A stretch of 64,000 bases of DNA from Leucobacter triazinivorans (GCF_004208635.1 NZ_CP035806.1:2542001-2606000), one strand, 5' to 3'. Counted from the first letter of the stretch, positions 23,705 through 32,989 are shown. The notes: generated by a model from the letters alone, not told the origin. Program-made: numbers and translations.

Positions 23705-24838
23705 ATGACTTCTCCCACACAGCGCTCGAGCGTCGCGATCGTCGGCGCCGGAATCGTCGGTCTGGCGCACGCGGTCGCCGCACTCGACGCGGGCCACCGC
23801 GTGACGGTGATCGAGCAGGACGCAGCGGCGCGACTCGCGAGCGTGCGCAACTTCGGTCACGTCTGCGCCTCGGTGCAGGCGGGCGAGCTGGGCGAGCTGG
23901 CGCGCGAGGCGCTGCCCCTCTGGCAGTCGCTTGCCGACCGCGCAGGCCTGGAAGTGCGGCGATCGGGCACCCTCGTCGTGGCCCGCACCGCCGCAGAAGA
24001 GGCCGTGCTGCACGAGCTCATCGAGGAGCGCGCGCCGGAGGGCGCGAGGCTCGTGTCCGGCGCCGAGGTCGGCAACCTGCTGCGCCTGGACCCCGCGGCG
24101 GCCGGCGGGGCGCGACCGCGGGCGGGCGCCCTGCTGCCCCGGGACCTCACCGCGAATCCCCGTACCACTGCGGCTCGCATCGCCGCCTGGATCGATGCGC
24201 ACGAGCTGGGCGAGGTGCGATTCTCCACGACGGTGCGATCGGTCGGCACCGGAGTTGTCGATACCAGTCGCGGCCGAATCGAGGCCGATCACGTGATCGT
24301 GGCCGCCGGGCACCTGATCGGCCGGCTCTTCCCCGACCTCGCCGAACGCGGCGAGGTGCGCGAGTGCGCGCTGCAGATGGCGCGCGTTCGCGCACCGCAC
24401 GCGATGGGTCTCGGCCCCGCAGTGCTCACCGGCACGTCGATGCTGCGCTACGGGGCCTTCGCCGGCCCGGCGGCCGAGGCCCTGCGCGCCGAGCTGCGCG
24501 CCGCGCGCCCCGAGCTGCTGGAGATCGATGCCAACGTGATGCTCACCCAGCAGGCGGACGGCACGCTCCTGGTCGGAGACTCCCACGTCACCCACGATGC
24601 GGCGCCGCCCTTCCTCGACGAGCGCTGGTTCGGGATCCTGCTCTCCGAAGCCGCAGCCGTGCTCGGCGCCCCCGGGCTCGACGTGCTCGAGCGCTGGCAG
24701 GGCGTCTACGCCACGAGTCGCACGCAGGACGTGCTGCGCGCGATGCCGACGCCCGGGGTCACCGCCGTCTCGGTGACCACCGGCACCGGCATGACCGTGG
24801 GGCTCGCGCTCGGCGCGCGCACCATCGCCGCCCTCTGA
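23705..24838 (+). CDS. FAD-dependent oxidoreductase for aminophosphonate catabolism
   Basis: A 377-residue amine-oxidase-like flavoprotein (DAO family). The FAD Rossmann motif V-G-A-G-I-V-G-L lies at about residues 13-20, and the C-terminal FAD contact TGTGMTVGLALG is present. It resembles the TIGR03364 subfamily, known for genomic association with the PhnX-like hydrolase and thought to deaminate an aminophosphonate other than plain 2-aminoethylphosphonate. Its product would be the aldehyde cleaved by the hydrolase at 21989. ATG 23705 has only a weak ribosome site. It is the first gene of the phnDCE side and is followed by a stem-loop before phnD. Confidence 0.85.
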   Translation: MTSPTQRSSVAIVGAGIVGLAHAVAALDAGHRVTVIEQDAAARLASVRNFGHVCASVQAGELGELAREALPLWQSLADRAGLEVRRSGTLVVARTAAEEAVLHELIEERAPEGARLVSGAEVGNLLRLDPAAAGGARPRAGALLPRDLTANPRTTAARIAAWIDAHELGEVRFSTTVRSVGTGVVDTSRGRIEADHVIVAAGHLIGRLFPDLAERGEVRECALQMARVRAPHAMGLGPAVLTGTSMLRYGAFAGPAAEALRAELRAARPELLEIDANVMLTQQADGTLLVGDSHVTHDAAPPFLDERWFGILLSEAAAVLGAPGLDVLERWQGVYATSRTQDVLRAMPTPGVTAVSVTTGTGMTVGLALGARTIAAL

Positions 24839-24872
24839 TCCCGTCCCATCCCACTGCCCAGCATTCCGCGGA

Positions 24873-24896
24873 GATCCTGCGACTTCTCGCAGGACG
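24873..24896 (+). terminator. Stem-loop between the oxidase and phnD
   Basis: TCCTGCG and CGCAGGA arms around ACTTCT lie 36 bases after the oxidase stop and 32 bases before phnD. The same TCCTGCGAC/CGCAGGA core recurs at 34511-34681, so this belongs to a dispersed repeat family as well as being a possible attenuator. Confidence 0.5.
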
Positions 24897-24927
24897 ACCG
24901 AGATGCACCCACCACCCAAGGAGAACC

Positions 24928-25854
24928 GTGAAGAAGAACACCGTCCTCGCCGTTTCGGCCGTCGCGCTCATCGGGCTCGGACTCGCCGCCTGCTCGAGCG
25001 CTCCCGAGGAGAGCTCTGCCTCGGCCGCATCGGGCGACGCCGCAGCGACCTGCCCTGACGGCAAGATCCGATTCGGGATCCTGCCCTACGAGGATCCCGA
25101 GCGTCTCGAGCCCGCCTATCAGGTGCTGGCCGAGGCCCTCTCCGAGAAGCTCGACTGCCCTGTCGAGGTGAGCATCACCGAGGACTACGCGGCCGAGGTG
25201 CTCGCGATGGAGAACGACCAGCTCGAGATCGCTCAGTTCGGTCCGCTCGGCTTCGTGTTCGCGAACGAGCGCGCCGACGCCACGGCGATGGTCTCGTTCG
25301 GCGACGCCGAGGGCAACCCCACCACCTACACCGGCGGCATCTGGGTGCCGAAGGACTCCGATGTGCAGACGCTCGACGACCTCGAGGGCCGCACCCTGGC
25401 GCTCGGCAGCCCGGGCTCGACCTCGGGCGATGCGCTTCCCATGTCGGCGCTCGTCGACGCGGGCATCGACGACGACGTGCAGTGGGACTACGCGGGCGGC
25501 CACCCGGAGGCGCTGCTCGCGCTGGTCAACGGCACCGTCGAGGCCGCGCAGATCAACTCGCAGACCCTCGCCACCGCGACCGCGGAGGGCACCTTCGACG
25601 AGTCCCAGTACCGTCAGATCTGGGAGTCGAACGAGATCCCCAACGATCCGATCACCGTGCGCGGCAACATGCCGCAGGAGTTCCAGGACGCCGTGGCGGA
25701 GGCCCTGCTGGGCCTCGACGCCGACGCCGTGGCCGAGGTCAGCGGCTTCCTCGGGGTCGATCCCGCCGGGCCCCTGATCCCCGTGACGAACGAGACCTAC
25801 CAGCCGCTCTTCGACCTGGCCGCCACCATGGGCCTCACCGAGGCCGACGTCTGA
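24928..25854 (+). CDS. phnD: Phosphonate ABC transporter substrate-binding lipoprotein
   Basis: A 308-residue periplasmic-type binding protein of the PhnD family. GTG 24928 follows AAGGAGA. A signal peptide ends in the lipobox L-A-A-C (GLGLAACSS), so it is a membrane-anchored lipoprotein. The core has RFGILPYEDPERLEPAYQ near the N terminus and LALGSPGSTSGDALP, where PhnD proteins contact the phosphonate with Ser/Thr residues. It delivers the substrate to PhnE/PhnC. Its stop overlaps the phnC ATG by 1 base. The substrate is inferred from neighbours to be an aminophosphonate. Confidence 0.93.
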   Translation: MKKNTVLAVSAVALIGLGLAACSSAPEESSASAASGDAAATCPDGKIRFGILPYEDPERLEPAYQVLAEALSEKLDCPVEVSITEDYAAEVLAMENDQLEIAQFGPLGFVFANERADATAMVSFGDAEGNPTTYTGGIWVPKDSDVQTLDDLEGRTLALGSPGSTSGDALPMSALVDAGIDDDVQWDYAGGHPEALLALVNGTVEAAQINSQTLATATAEGTFDESQYRQIWESNEIPNDPITVRGNMPQEFQDAVAEALLGLDADAVAEVSGFLGVDPAGPLIPVTNETYQPLFDLAATMGLTEADV

Positions 25855-26651
25855 TGAGCGCCGTCACCGTGCGCGAGCCCCTGACCCCCGGCCCGCGAGC
25901 GCAGATCTCCGAGCGCGAGGTGCTGCTCGACGTGCAGGCCATCTCGAAGAGCTTCGGCGATCGCGTCGTGCTCCGCGACATGAGCATGCGGGTGCACACG
26001 GGCGAAGTGGTCGCCTTTCTCGGAGCGAACGGCTCCGGCAAGTCGACCACGCTGCGCGCGGTGAACGGCCTCATCGAGGCGGACTCCGGCGACATCGTGA
26101 TCGCCGGAGTCCGCCTGAACGAGGCCAGTGCCCAGCGCCGCGCCGCGGCCCGGCGCACGGCGGCCACCGTGTTTCAGAAGATCCACCTGGTGCAGCGGCG
26201 GACCGCGCTGCAGAACGTGTGCGCCGGCGGCTTCTCCCGGCTGCCGGGGTGGCGTTCGCTGCCGCCGCTCTTCCCGCGTGACCTGCGGGAGGAGGCCATG
26301 GCCTGCCTCGATCGGGTGGGGCTGGCGGATCGCGCGCACGACCGCGCCGGCAGCCTGTCGGGCGGTCAGCAGCAGCGCGTGGCGATCGCGCGCGCCCTGT
26401 GCCAGCGCCCGCGCATGATCCTCGCCGATGAGCCCGTCTCGGCGCTCGACCCCAAGGCGGCGGACGACGTGATGCAGCTGCTGCACGAGCTCGCGGTCGA
26501 GGAGGGCCTCGGCGTCGCCGCGGTGCTGCACCAGCCGCACCTCGCGCGCAGCTACGCGCACCGGGTGATCGGCCTGCGCGGAGGCGGACTCGTCTTCGAC
26601 GCCCCCACCGACGAGATCGACGACGCCGAACTGGCGTCCCTGTACCTGTGA
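25854..26651 (+). CDS. phnC: Phosphonate ABC transporter ATP-binding protein
   Basis: A 265-residue ABC ATPase. The Walker A motif is GANGSGKS (57-64), the signature is LSGGQ (168-172), and Walker B is MILADEPVSALD. A 25-residue N-terminal extension precedes the ABC domain. The ATG overlaps the phnD stop in TGATG, so the genes are coupled. It powers uptake together with PhnE, which starts 10 bases downstream. Confidence 0.94.
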   Translation: MSAVTVREPLTPGPRAQISEREVLLDVQAISKSFGDRVVLRDMSMRVHTGEVVAFLGANGSGKSTTLRAVNGLIEADSGDIVIAGVRLNEASAQRRAAARRTAATVFQKIHLVQRRTALQNVCAGGFSRLPGWRSLPPLFPRDLREEAMACLDRVGLADRAHDRAGSLSGGQQQRVAIARALCQRPRMILADEPVSALDPKAADDVMQLLHELAVEEGLGVAAVLHQPHLARSYAHRVIGLRGGGLVFDAPTDEIDDAELASLYL

Positions 26652-26661
26652 GGATCCGCAC

Positions 26662-27510
26662 GTGATCGACACGCCCACCCGCGAACGCGCCGAGGCGGCG
26701 CGCGGCGACCGCCACCTGATTCCCGTGCCCCGAGACCCGCGCGCGCCGTATCGCGCCGGCTCGTGGACGGTGATCATCGCGGTGCTGCTCGTGCTGCACC
26801 TGCTGGCGTTCCAGGCCACCGACTTCAAGCCCGAGGCGCTCGTCACCGGCGCCACGGGCATGCTCAACTTCCTCTCCGAGGCGTTTCCGCCCGACCTCAG
26901 CCCCGAGGTGCTGCAGCAGGGGATCGAGGGGGCCCTCACCACGCTCTGGATCGGTCTGCTCGGCACGACGGTCTCCGTCCCCTTCGCGCTGCTGCTCGCG
27001 GTGCTCGGAGCCCGCACCACCACGCCGAACAGCGTCGTCTACCAGATTGCGCGCGGCATCCTCTCCTTCTTCCGCGCGGTGCCCGACATCGTCTTCGCGC
27101 TCATCTTCGTGACCGCGGTGGGCCTCGGCCCGTTCGCCGGTGTGCTCGCGCTCATCTGCCACAACACGGGGGTGATGAGGAAGCTGTGGTCGGAGGCCAT
27201 GGAGGACATCGATCCGGGGCCGGAGCAGGCGCTGCGCACCGCAGGCGCGAGTCGCTGGCAGATCGTGGCCAACGCGACGATCCCGACCGTGCTGCCGCAG
27301 CTCACGGGCCTGCTGCTCTACCGCTTCGACGTCAACGTGCGCTCCTCGCTCGTGCTCGGCCTGGTGGGCGCCGGCGGCATCGGCCTGCTCATCAACAAGG
27401 CGATCAAGACCTTCCAGTTCGACGAGATGCTGACCTACCTCATCATCATCCTCGCCGTGATCGTGGCGGTCGACCTCGCCTCCGCCTGGATCCGCAAGCG
27501 CCTGCAGTAG
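26662..27510 (+). CDS. phnE: Phosphonate ABC transporter permease
   Basis: A 282-residue inner-membrane permease with about six helices. The permease signature region for contact with PhnC is E-Q-A-L-R-T-A-G-A-S-R-W-Q-I (residues about 190-205), and a GGIGLLINKAIKTFQFDE block near the end is typical of PhnE. GTG 26662 follows GAGGAT by 6 bases. It is the last gene of the oxidase-phnDCE unit. An 11-base GC repeat array follows. Confidence 0.94.
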   Translation: MIDTPTRERAEAARGDRHLIPVPRDPRAPYRAGSWTVIIAVLLVLHLLAFQATDFKPEALVTGATGMLNFLSEAFPPDLSPEVLQQGIEGALTTLWIGLLGTTVSVPFALLLAVLGARTTTPNSVVYQIARGILSFFRAVPDIVFALIFVTAVGLGPFAGVLALICHNTGVMRKLWSEAMEDIDPGPEQALRTAGASRWQIVANATIPTVLPQLTGLLLYRFDVNVRSSLVLGLVGAGGIGLLINKAIKTFQFDEMLTYLIIILAVIVAVDLASAWIRKRLQ

Positions 27511-27535
27511 GCATGCTGCGAGATTTCGACTGAAC

Positions 27536-27573
27536 GCGCCGCGCCCGCGCCGCGCCCGCGCCGCGCCCGCGCC
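27536..27573. repeat. 11-bp GC tandem repeat
   Basis: About three and a half copies of GCGCCGCGCCC lie between phnE and the wall phosphatase gene. It may act as a pause site. No other signal stands out in the 127-base gap, except AGGGAGA ahead of the next ATG. Confidence 0.7.
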
Positions 27574-27637
27574 ACCACGTCCGCACCGCCGCGCACCTCG
27601 ACCACCGTCACACCACACACAGGGAGAACACGCACTC

Positions 27638-30550
27638 ATGCTGCACGAACCACGTCGCCGCTCCGACCGGAGGGGCACTCGCGCGATCACCGGGGGAGCG
27701 CTGCTGGCGCTCACCTGCGGCCTGCTCGTCGCGCCGGGCGTCGCCGCGCCGGCGCACGCCGCTGCCGAGCCCTACACGCAGGACTTCGAGACCGCCGCGT
27801 CACCCGACCAGGCCCCCGAGGGCTGGTCGGTCGAGAGCTCGGACACCCGCGACATGCGCGAGGGGTGGAAGGGCTGGACGTTCCACACCACGGCCGAGGT
27901 CGTCGAGACTTGGGGTTCGGGCGGCGATCGCAGCTCGTTCTCGAAGGGCGACGGACTCGTCGCGGTGCTGCACTCCGACGGCAACCGCCCGACGAGCGGC
28001 CCCTACACGCCGGTGGACTCCACACTGTGGGCGCCGGCGTACGCCGTCGATCCCGGCGCCGAGGCGGTCAGCGTCGCGTTCGACAGCCACTACAAGCAGG
28101 GGCAGGCGCCGCAGCAGGCGCGGCTCGTCGCCGAGATCGACGGCGCCGATCCCGTGCTGGTGGAGCAGTTCGACACGAACCGCCTCGACCGGACCCACGA
28201 GTACTCCGTCGACCTGCCGGCCGGGGCGCAGAGCGTGCGGTTCGGCTGGCAGTACCTGCAGACCAGCAACAACTGGTTCTGGATGGTGGACGACGTCGTG
28301 ATCGCGGAGTCGGAGCCGGCCGACGTCGCGCCGACGGTGGTCTCCGGAGTGCGGCCCGTCGCGACCGCCGGATCCGCGATCACGGTGTCGCTGAGCGGGC
28401 TGCGGGCCGGACAGCAGATCGAGGCGACGCTCGGCGAGGGCGGCACGGTCGCGGGCGTGCCCCCGGCGACGGCCGAGGGCACGGTCTCCTTCCCGGTCGA
28501 GATCCCGGCCGGTCAGCAGCCCGGCACCCTGCCGCTCGTGATCAGCGGCCCCGGAGTCGCGCCGGTGACGATCGAGATCACCGTGCTCGCGCCCGCGGGC
28601 GAGGACGCCGGCACCACCGAGCCCCAGCTCTGGTGGGACGGATTCGAAGCCGCGACCCCCGAGTGGCAGAACGACGGCGACGCGGCGTGGGAGTACCTGG
28701 ACCGCGCGGCCTCCGTCGACGCCTACGGCACGGATCGTCGCCACACCTTCACCCGCGCCTCGGGTACCTTCGCGGTCGCCGAGTCGAAGCTCGCCGACTT
28801 CGACGGCCGATTGACCTCGGCGCCGCTCGCCGTCGCGGCGGGCGACGAGCTCGAGTTGCGCTTCGACAGCCACTACCTCGTGCGGGGTGGCGGCGAGCAG
28901 GCAGCCGCGGTCGTCGCGGTCTTCGACGACGGCACCGAGACCGAGCTCGTGCGCTTCGGCGATGCCGATGAGGAGTCGGCTCAGCCGCGCATCCCCTTCG
29001 CGGTGCCGGCGGGGGCCGAATCCGTGCGCTTCGCGTTCACCTTCTCGGCTCTCGCGGGTGCGGGGTCGTGGCGCATCGACGACGTCGAGGTGGTGCGTCC
29101 GCTCGCGCCCCTCGCCGACGACGCGGTGCCGACGGCGGTCGTCGACGTGTTCAGCGACGTGCAGGGGGCCACCGCGCGCCTGCAGAACAACGTGCTCCCC
29201 GGCCTGCGCGGCCTGTCCCCGGCGGCGAGCACGATCGTCTCGAACGGCGACCAGACCGGCTCGGGCACCGTGTCGCAGTACGACGCCTACCTGGCGGCGC
29301 TGAACGCGGGCGCGGGCGACCACTACACCACGCGGGTCTCGACCATCGGCAACCACGAGTTCTACGGATCGAACGGGTCCGCGGCCTACATCGACCGCTT
29401 CCTCGATCGCACCGAGATGCGCGCACTGGGCGCCGAGGGCGCCGATCCCGCGCGCGGCGGCCTGTGGGGCGAGGTGCTCGTCGACGGCGAGCTGCCGCTG
29501 CTCTGGATCGGCAGCGAGTTCCACGACTACCCGTCGCAGACGGGCAGCGGGCCCTTCGTCGAGCTCAGCGATCAGCAGTTCGGCTGGCTGCGCGATCGGC
29601 TGGCGCACTGGAAGGCCGAGGGCTCGCCCGTGCTGCTCGCCACGCACCACGTGTTCAACGATTCGGTCTCGGGAACCTACGCCAACTTCTACCGCGGCGA
29701 CTACGGGATGGATACGGCGCGGATCGAGGCGCTCCTGGCGCAGCACCCCAACGTCACGATCCTCACGAGCCACACGCACTGGGCGCCCGAGCTCAACGAC
29801 TGGAGCGTCGAGCAGCGCTTCGATCCGACCGCCGCGCACGGCCCCACCATCGTCAACACCGCCGCGGTGACCACCCAGTACGGCCCCAGCGGCGACTGGG
29901 GCGAGACCGGCATCGGCGGCGCCGATCCGGTGGGTCTGCGCGTCGAGCTCTTCGAGGATCGCCTGCGCACCACCGCCTACTCCTTCGCGGCAGGCGGTGC
30001 CGCGACCGCCATCAAGCACATCGACGTCGCGCTCCCCGCGGAGCGGCCGGTGGATCCGGTGGACCCGGTGGACCCGGTGGACCCGGTGAATCCGGCCGAG
30101 ATCTCGCTGAACGGCGACGCGGTCGACGCGGGCGGCTCTCTGACCGTGTCGGGTGCGGGCTTCGCGGCCGACGAGCGTCTCGGGATCGAGCTGCACTCGG
30201 ACCCCGTGGTGCTCGGATCGGCGGCCGCCGACGCGTCGGGCGCCTTCTCGAAGTCGGTCACCATCCCGGCGGACACGACACCGGGCGCGCACCGGATCGT
30301 GGTGACGCGCGCCGACGGCACGTCGGTCGCCGCGGCGATCACGGTGCGCGCCGCAGGGGACGGCTCCGGCTCGGGAGACGGCTCGGGAACCGGGTCGTCG
30401 GCCGGCGGATCCGGTGCGGGCGGGCCCGCGGCCGGTGATTCGCTCGCCTCGACCGGTGCCGCGGGCACCGCGATCGCGTGGGGGATCGGCGCGATCCTGC
30501 TCGCGGCCGGCGCGGTGCTCGCGCTGCGCCGACGCCGCGCGGCCGAGTAG
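27638..30550 (+). CDS. Wall-anchored metallophosphoesterase with LASTG sorting signal
   Basis: A 970-residue secreted protein. A signal peptide (cut near residue 45, PAHAAAEP) precedes two related beta domains (DFETAASPDQAPEGWS, then FEAATPEWQNDGDAAWEY) that look like jelly-roll modules. A calcineurin-type domain follows, with metal ligands D507 (SDVQG), D538 (SNGDQT), N572-H573 (GNHE), H670-H671 (ATHH) and H712/H714 (SHTH). After a VDPVDP linker comes an Ig-like module, then L936-A-S-T-G940, a membrane helix and RRRRAAE, an LAxTG sortase signal. AGGGAGA precedes ATG. Next to a phosphonate importer, a phosphate-scavenging role is likely (inference). Confidence 0.92.
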   Translation: MLHEPRRRSDRRGTRAITGGALLALTCGLLVAPGVAAPAHAAAEPYTQDFETAASPDQAPEGWSVESSDTRDMREGWKGWTFHTTAEVVETWGSGGDRSSFSKGDGLVAVLHSDGNRPTSGPYTPVDSTLWAPAYAVDPGAEAVSVAFDSHYKQGQAPQQARLVAEIDGADPVLVEQFDTNRLDRTHEYSVDLPAGAQSVRFGWQYLQTSNNWFWMVDDVVIAESEPADVAPTVVSGVRPVATAGSAITVSLSGLRAGQQIEATLGEGGTVAGVPPATAEGTVSFPVEIPAGQQPGTLPLVISGPGVAPVTIEITVLAPAGEDAGTTEPQLWWDGFEAATPEWQNDGDAAWEYLDRAASVDAYGTDRRHTFTRASGTFAVAESKLADFDGRLTSAPLAVAAGDELELRFDSHYLVRGGGEQAAAVVAVFDDGTETELVRFGDADEESAQPRIPFAVPAGAESVRFAFTFSALAGAGSWRIDDVEVVRPLAPLADDAVPTAVVDVFSDVQGATARLQNNVLPGLRGLSPAASTIVSNGDQTGSGTVSQYDAYLAALNAGAGDHYTTRVSTIGNHEFYGSNGSAAYIDRFLDRTEMRALGAEGADPARGGLWGEVLVDGELPLLWIGSEFHDYPSQTGSGPFVELSDQQFGWLRDRLAHWKAEGSPVLLATHHVFNDSVSGTYANFYRGDYGMDTARIEALLAQHPNVTILTSHTHWAPELNDWSVEQRFDPTAAHGPTIVNTAAVTTQYGPSGDWGETGIGGADPVGLRVELFEDRLRTTAYSFAAGGAATAIKHIDVALPAERPVDPVDPVDPVDPVNPAEISLNGDAVDAGGSLTVSGAGFAADERLGIELHSDPVVLGSAAADASGAFSKSVTIPADTTPGAHRIVVTRADGTSVAAAITVRAAGDGSGSGDGSGTGSSAGGSGAGGPAAGDSLASTGAAGTAIAWGIGAILLAAGAVLALRRRRAAE

Positions 30551-30556
30551 CCGGGC

Positions 30557-30599
30557 GCCCGGGCCGCATCCTCCGCGAGGGTGGGGATGCGACCCGGGC
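30557..30599. terminator. Stem-loop between convergent genes
   Basis: GCCCGGG-cc-GCATCC pairs with GGATGC-ga-CCCGGGC around a 13-base loop, 7 bases after the phosphatase stop. The MarR gene converges on it, so it may serve both strands. Confidence 0.6.
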
Positions 30600-30678
30600 A
30601 TTCGCTCGGTGCGGCCCGCCACTGCGGTGGAGCCGCCCTCCCGCGGTGCGGCCCGGGGCTCCGCGGGAGGAATCGGAC

Positions 30679-31239
30679 TCAGCCCGCGGTGCCCCGCGGA
30701 TCCTCGGCGCCGCCCCCGTGATCCCGAGCGCAGCGCATCGCAGGCCCCTCGGCGCGGTGCGCATCCTCGGCCGACGCGTTGAAGCGGTGCAGGCCCGCGC
30801 GCAGCTGCTCGAGGGACTCCACGCTCCACCCCTCGAAGCGCTCGTGGTAGGAGTGGGCCCACTGCTCGCGGATCCGCTCCATCAGCTCCTGCGCCCGCTC
30901 GCTCACGGTGAGCAGGATCACGCGCCGATCCTCGGGGGCCGCCTCGGCCTCGATCAGTTCCAGGTCCCGCAGCTTCGAGATGTGCCGGCTCACCATGGCC
31001 TTGTCCATGCCGAGCATCTGGCTGAGGCCGGTAGCGGTGACCGGACCCTTGCGCAGCACGGTCTGCAGCACCATGATCCCGCCGCCGTTCAGTTCCGGGT
31101 GCACCTCTTCCGCGTAGCGCACCCAGCGCGTCCGGGCCGAGGCGAAGATCTCCGAGAACTCGGAGATGATCCCCGCGATCTCGGCGCCCCGGGGCGAGTC
31201 CTCGGCCGCCGCTGCGGGCCGTGCGCTGTGATCCTGCAT
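30679..31239 (-). CDS. MarR-family repressor of the adjacent efflux gene
   Basis: A 186-residue MarR regulator. The winged-helix core at about residues 50-125 has TATGLSQMLGMDKAMVSRHI and the wing EDRRVILLTVSERAQ. ATG 31239 is weakly served by AGG. An in-frame extension upstream would run into the MFS gene and was rejected. It starts 11 bases after the MFS stop, so MFS and MarR form one operon, and autoregulation through the operators at 33022-33069 is likely. The ligand is unknown, probably a drug or phenolic compound. Confidence 0.9.
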   Translation of the reverse strand: MQDHSARPAAAAEDSPRGAEIAGIISEFSEIFASARTRWVRYAEEVHPELNGGGIMVLQTVLRKGPVTATGLSQMLGMDKAMVSRHISKLRDLELIEAEAAPEDRRVILLTVSERAQELMERIREQWAHSYHERFEGWSVESLEQLRAGLHRFNASAEDAHRAEGPAMRCARDHGGGAEDPRGTAG

Positions 31240-31249
31240 GCCATCGAAC

Positions 31250-32989
31250 CTAGCGCGTCTGCGTCGTGGCCGCGGCCGCGTCGGTGTCGGTCGCCGCGGC
31301 CGAGGCCACGGCACCGTCCTCGGCCCCGTCCGTGTCGCCCGCCCCGTCCGTGTCGCCCGCCCCGTCCGTGTCGCCCGCCCCGGTCGTCGCGGCTGCGGCC
31401 TCGGCATCGCGCGCGAGCTCGGCCCGATGCTCTGCGGCGCTCTTCGTACTCAGGGGCAGGTTCGGGATCAGCATGATCGCGATGATCGCGATGATCGCGA
31501 CGGGGGAGGCCGCGAGGAACACGTCGCCGATGCCGTGCCCGTAGGCCGACTCGACCACGTCACGGATCGGAGCCGAGAGCTCCGCGATCTTGGGGATGGT
31601 GCCCCCCGAGAGCTTGTCGGCGCCGGCGAGGGCCTCGGGATTCGTCTTCGCGAGGCTCTCGAATCCTTCCGTGATGAAGGCGACCACCTGGTGCGAGAGC
31701 ATCGCGCCCATCGCCGACATGCCCGCCGTGCCGCCGATCGTGCGGAAGAACGTGACCGCCGAGCTCGAGACGCCGATCTCGTTCGGAGACACGGTGTTCT
31801 GCACCACGAGCACGAGATTCTGCATGCACATGCCGACGCCCGCGCCCAGCACGAACATGGCGACGCCCACGAACCAGAACGAGGTGTCGTAGCGCAGCTG
31901 ACCCATCATCACGAGTCCCGCGAACATGATGAAGGATCCCGCCACCATGTAGCGCTTCCACTTGCCGGTGCGCGAGATGATCTGCCCCACGAGGGTCGAG
32001 GCGAGCAGCAGGCCCGCCATCATCGGGATCGTGAGCAGGCCCGACTCGGTGGGCGTCTTGCCGCGCGCCAGCTGCATGTACTGCCCCAGGAACACCGAGG
32101 TGCCGAACATGGCGAGGCCCACCGCGATGCTCGCGATCACCGACATGGTGAAGGTGCGATTCTTGAAGAGGTGCAGCGGCAGCAGGGGCTCCTCGACCCG
32201 CAGCTCGACGATCACCGCGATCACCAGCAGCAGCAGGCCGCCGCCGACCATCGCGAGGGTCTCCCACGACCACCAGTCGAACTGCGAGCCGCCGAGGGTC
32301 ACCCAGATGAGCAGGCTCGCGAAGCCGATGGAGATGAGCGCCGCGCCCAGGTAGTCGATCCTCACCCGACGCTTCTCGGTGCGCAGGTGCAGGGTCTGCT
32401 GCAGCACGACGATCGCCACGATGGCGATGGGCGCGGCGACGTAGAAGTTCCAGCGCCAGCCGATCGCGTCGGTGATCGCGCCGCCGAGCAGCGGGCCGCC
32501 GACCGTCGATACCGCCATGATGGCGCCCATAATGCCCATGTACTTGCCGCGCTCGCGCGGGCTGATGATCTCGGCCAGCACGATCTGCCCGAGGGCGCCG
32601 AGGCCGCCGGCGCCGAGGCCCTGCAGCACGCGGAAGGCGATGAGCCAGCCCGGATCCTGAGCCATGCCCGCGAGGGCCGAGCCCACGGTGAAGATGACGA
32701 GCGAGGCCTGCAGCAGCACCTTCTTGCTCGTGAGGTCGGCGAGCTTGCCCCAGATCGGGGTGGAGATGGCGCTCGCCAGCATGGTGGCGGTGACGACCCA
32801 GGTGAAGGCGGCCTGATCGCCGCCGAGGTCGGCGATGATGATGGGCATCGAGGTGCCCACGACGGTCATCGAGAGCATGGACACCGCCATGCTGAGGAAG
32901 AGGCCGGTGAGTGCGAGGTTCTTCGCGCGCCCGCTGAGCACGCCGTCTTCCGGGGCGGTGCGCGGGGCCGAGGTGAGGGACTGTGCCAT
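31250..32989 (-). CDS. MFS drug efflux transporter, 14-TM EmrB/QacA type
   Basis: A 579-residue DHA2-family exporter. The N-terminal TM1-TM2 region (SMTVVGTSMPIIIADLG, then FTWVVTATMLASAISTPIWGKLADL) matches EmrB/LfrA-type pumps, and motif C (GGPLLGGAITDAIGWRWNF) is present. The C-terminal 50 residues are an acidic G-D-T-D-G-A tandem repeat, encoded by 18-base units near 31340-31390. ATG 32989 follows a long purine-rich leader. Expression starts from the TTGACA/TATAGT promoter at 33038-33066 under MarR control (inferred). Confidence 0.92.
   Translation of the reverse strand: MAQSLTSAPRTAPEDGVLSGRAKNLALTGLFLSMAVSMLSMTVVGTSMPIIIADLGGDQAAFTWVVTATMLASAISTPIWGKLADLTSKKVLLQASLVIFTVGSALAGMAQDPGWLIAFRVLQGLGAGGLGALGQIVLAEIISPRERGKYMGIMGAIMAVSTVGGPLLGGAITDAIGWRWNFYVAAPIAIVAIVVLQQTLHLRTEKRRVRIDYLGAALISIGFASLLIWVTLGGSQFDWWSWETLAMVGGGLLLLVIAVIVELRVEEPLLPLHLFKNRTFTMSVIASIAVGLAMFGTSVFLGQYMQLARGKTPTESGLLTIPMMAGLLLASTLVGQIISRTGKWKRYMVAGSFIMFAGLVMMGQLRYDTSFWFVGVAMFVLGAGVGMCMQNLVLVVQNTVSPNEIGVSSSAVTFFRTIGGTAGMSAMGAMLSHQVVAFITEGFESLAKTNPEALAGADKLSGGTIPKIAELSAPIRDVVESAYGHGIGDVFLAASPVAIIAIIAIMLIPNLPLSTKSAAEHRAELARDAEAAAATTGAGDTDGAGDTDGAGDTDGAEDGAVASAAATDTDAAAATTQTR

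Noticed and set aside
27800..30862. Very long open frame on the minus strand opposite the wall phosphatase gene (about 1020 codons)
   Set aside because: The translation is Arg-rich low-complexity sequence with no family motif, while the + strand gene has signal peptide, metal ligands and sorting signal. Long antisense frames are expected at this GC content.
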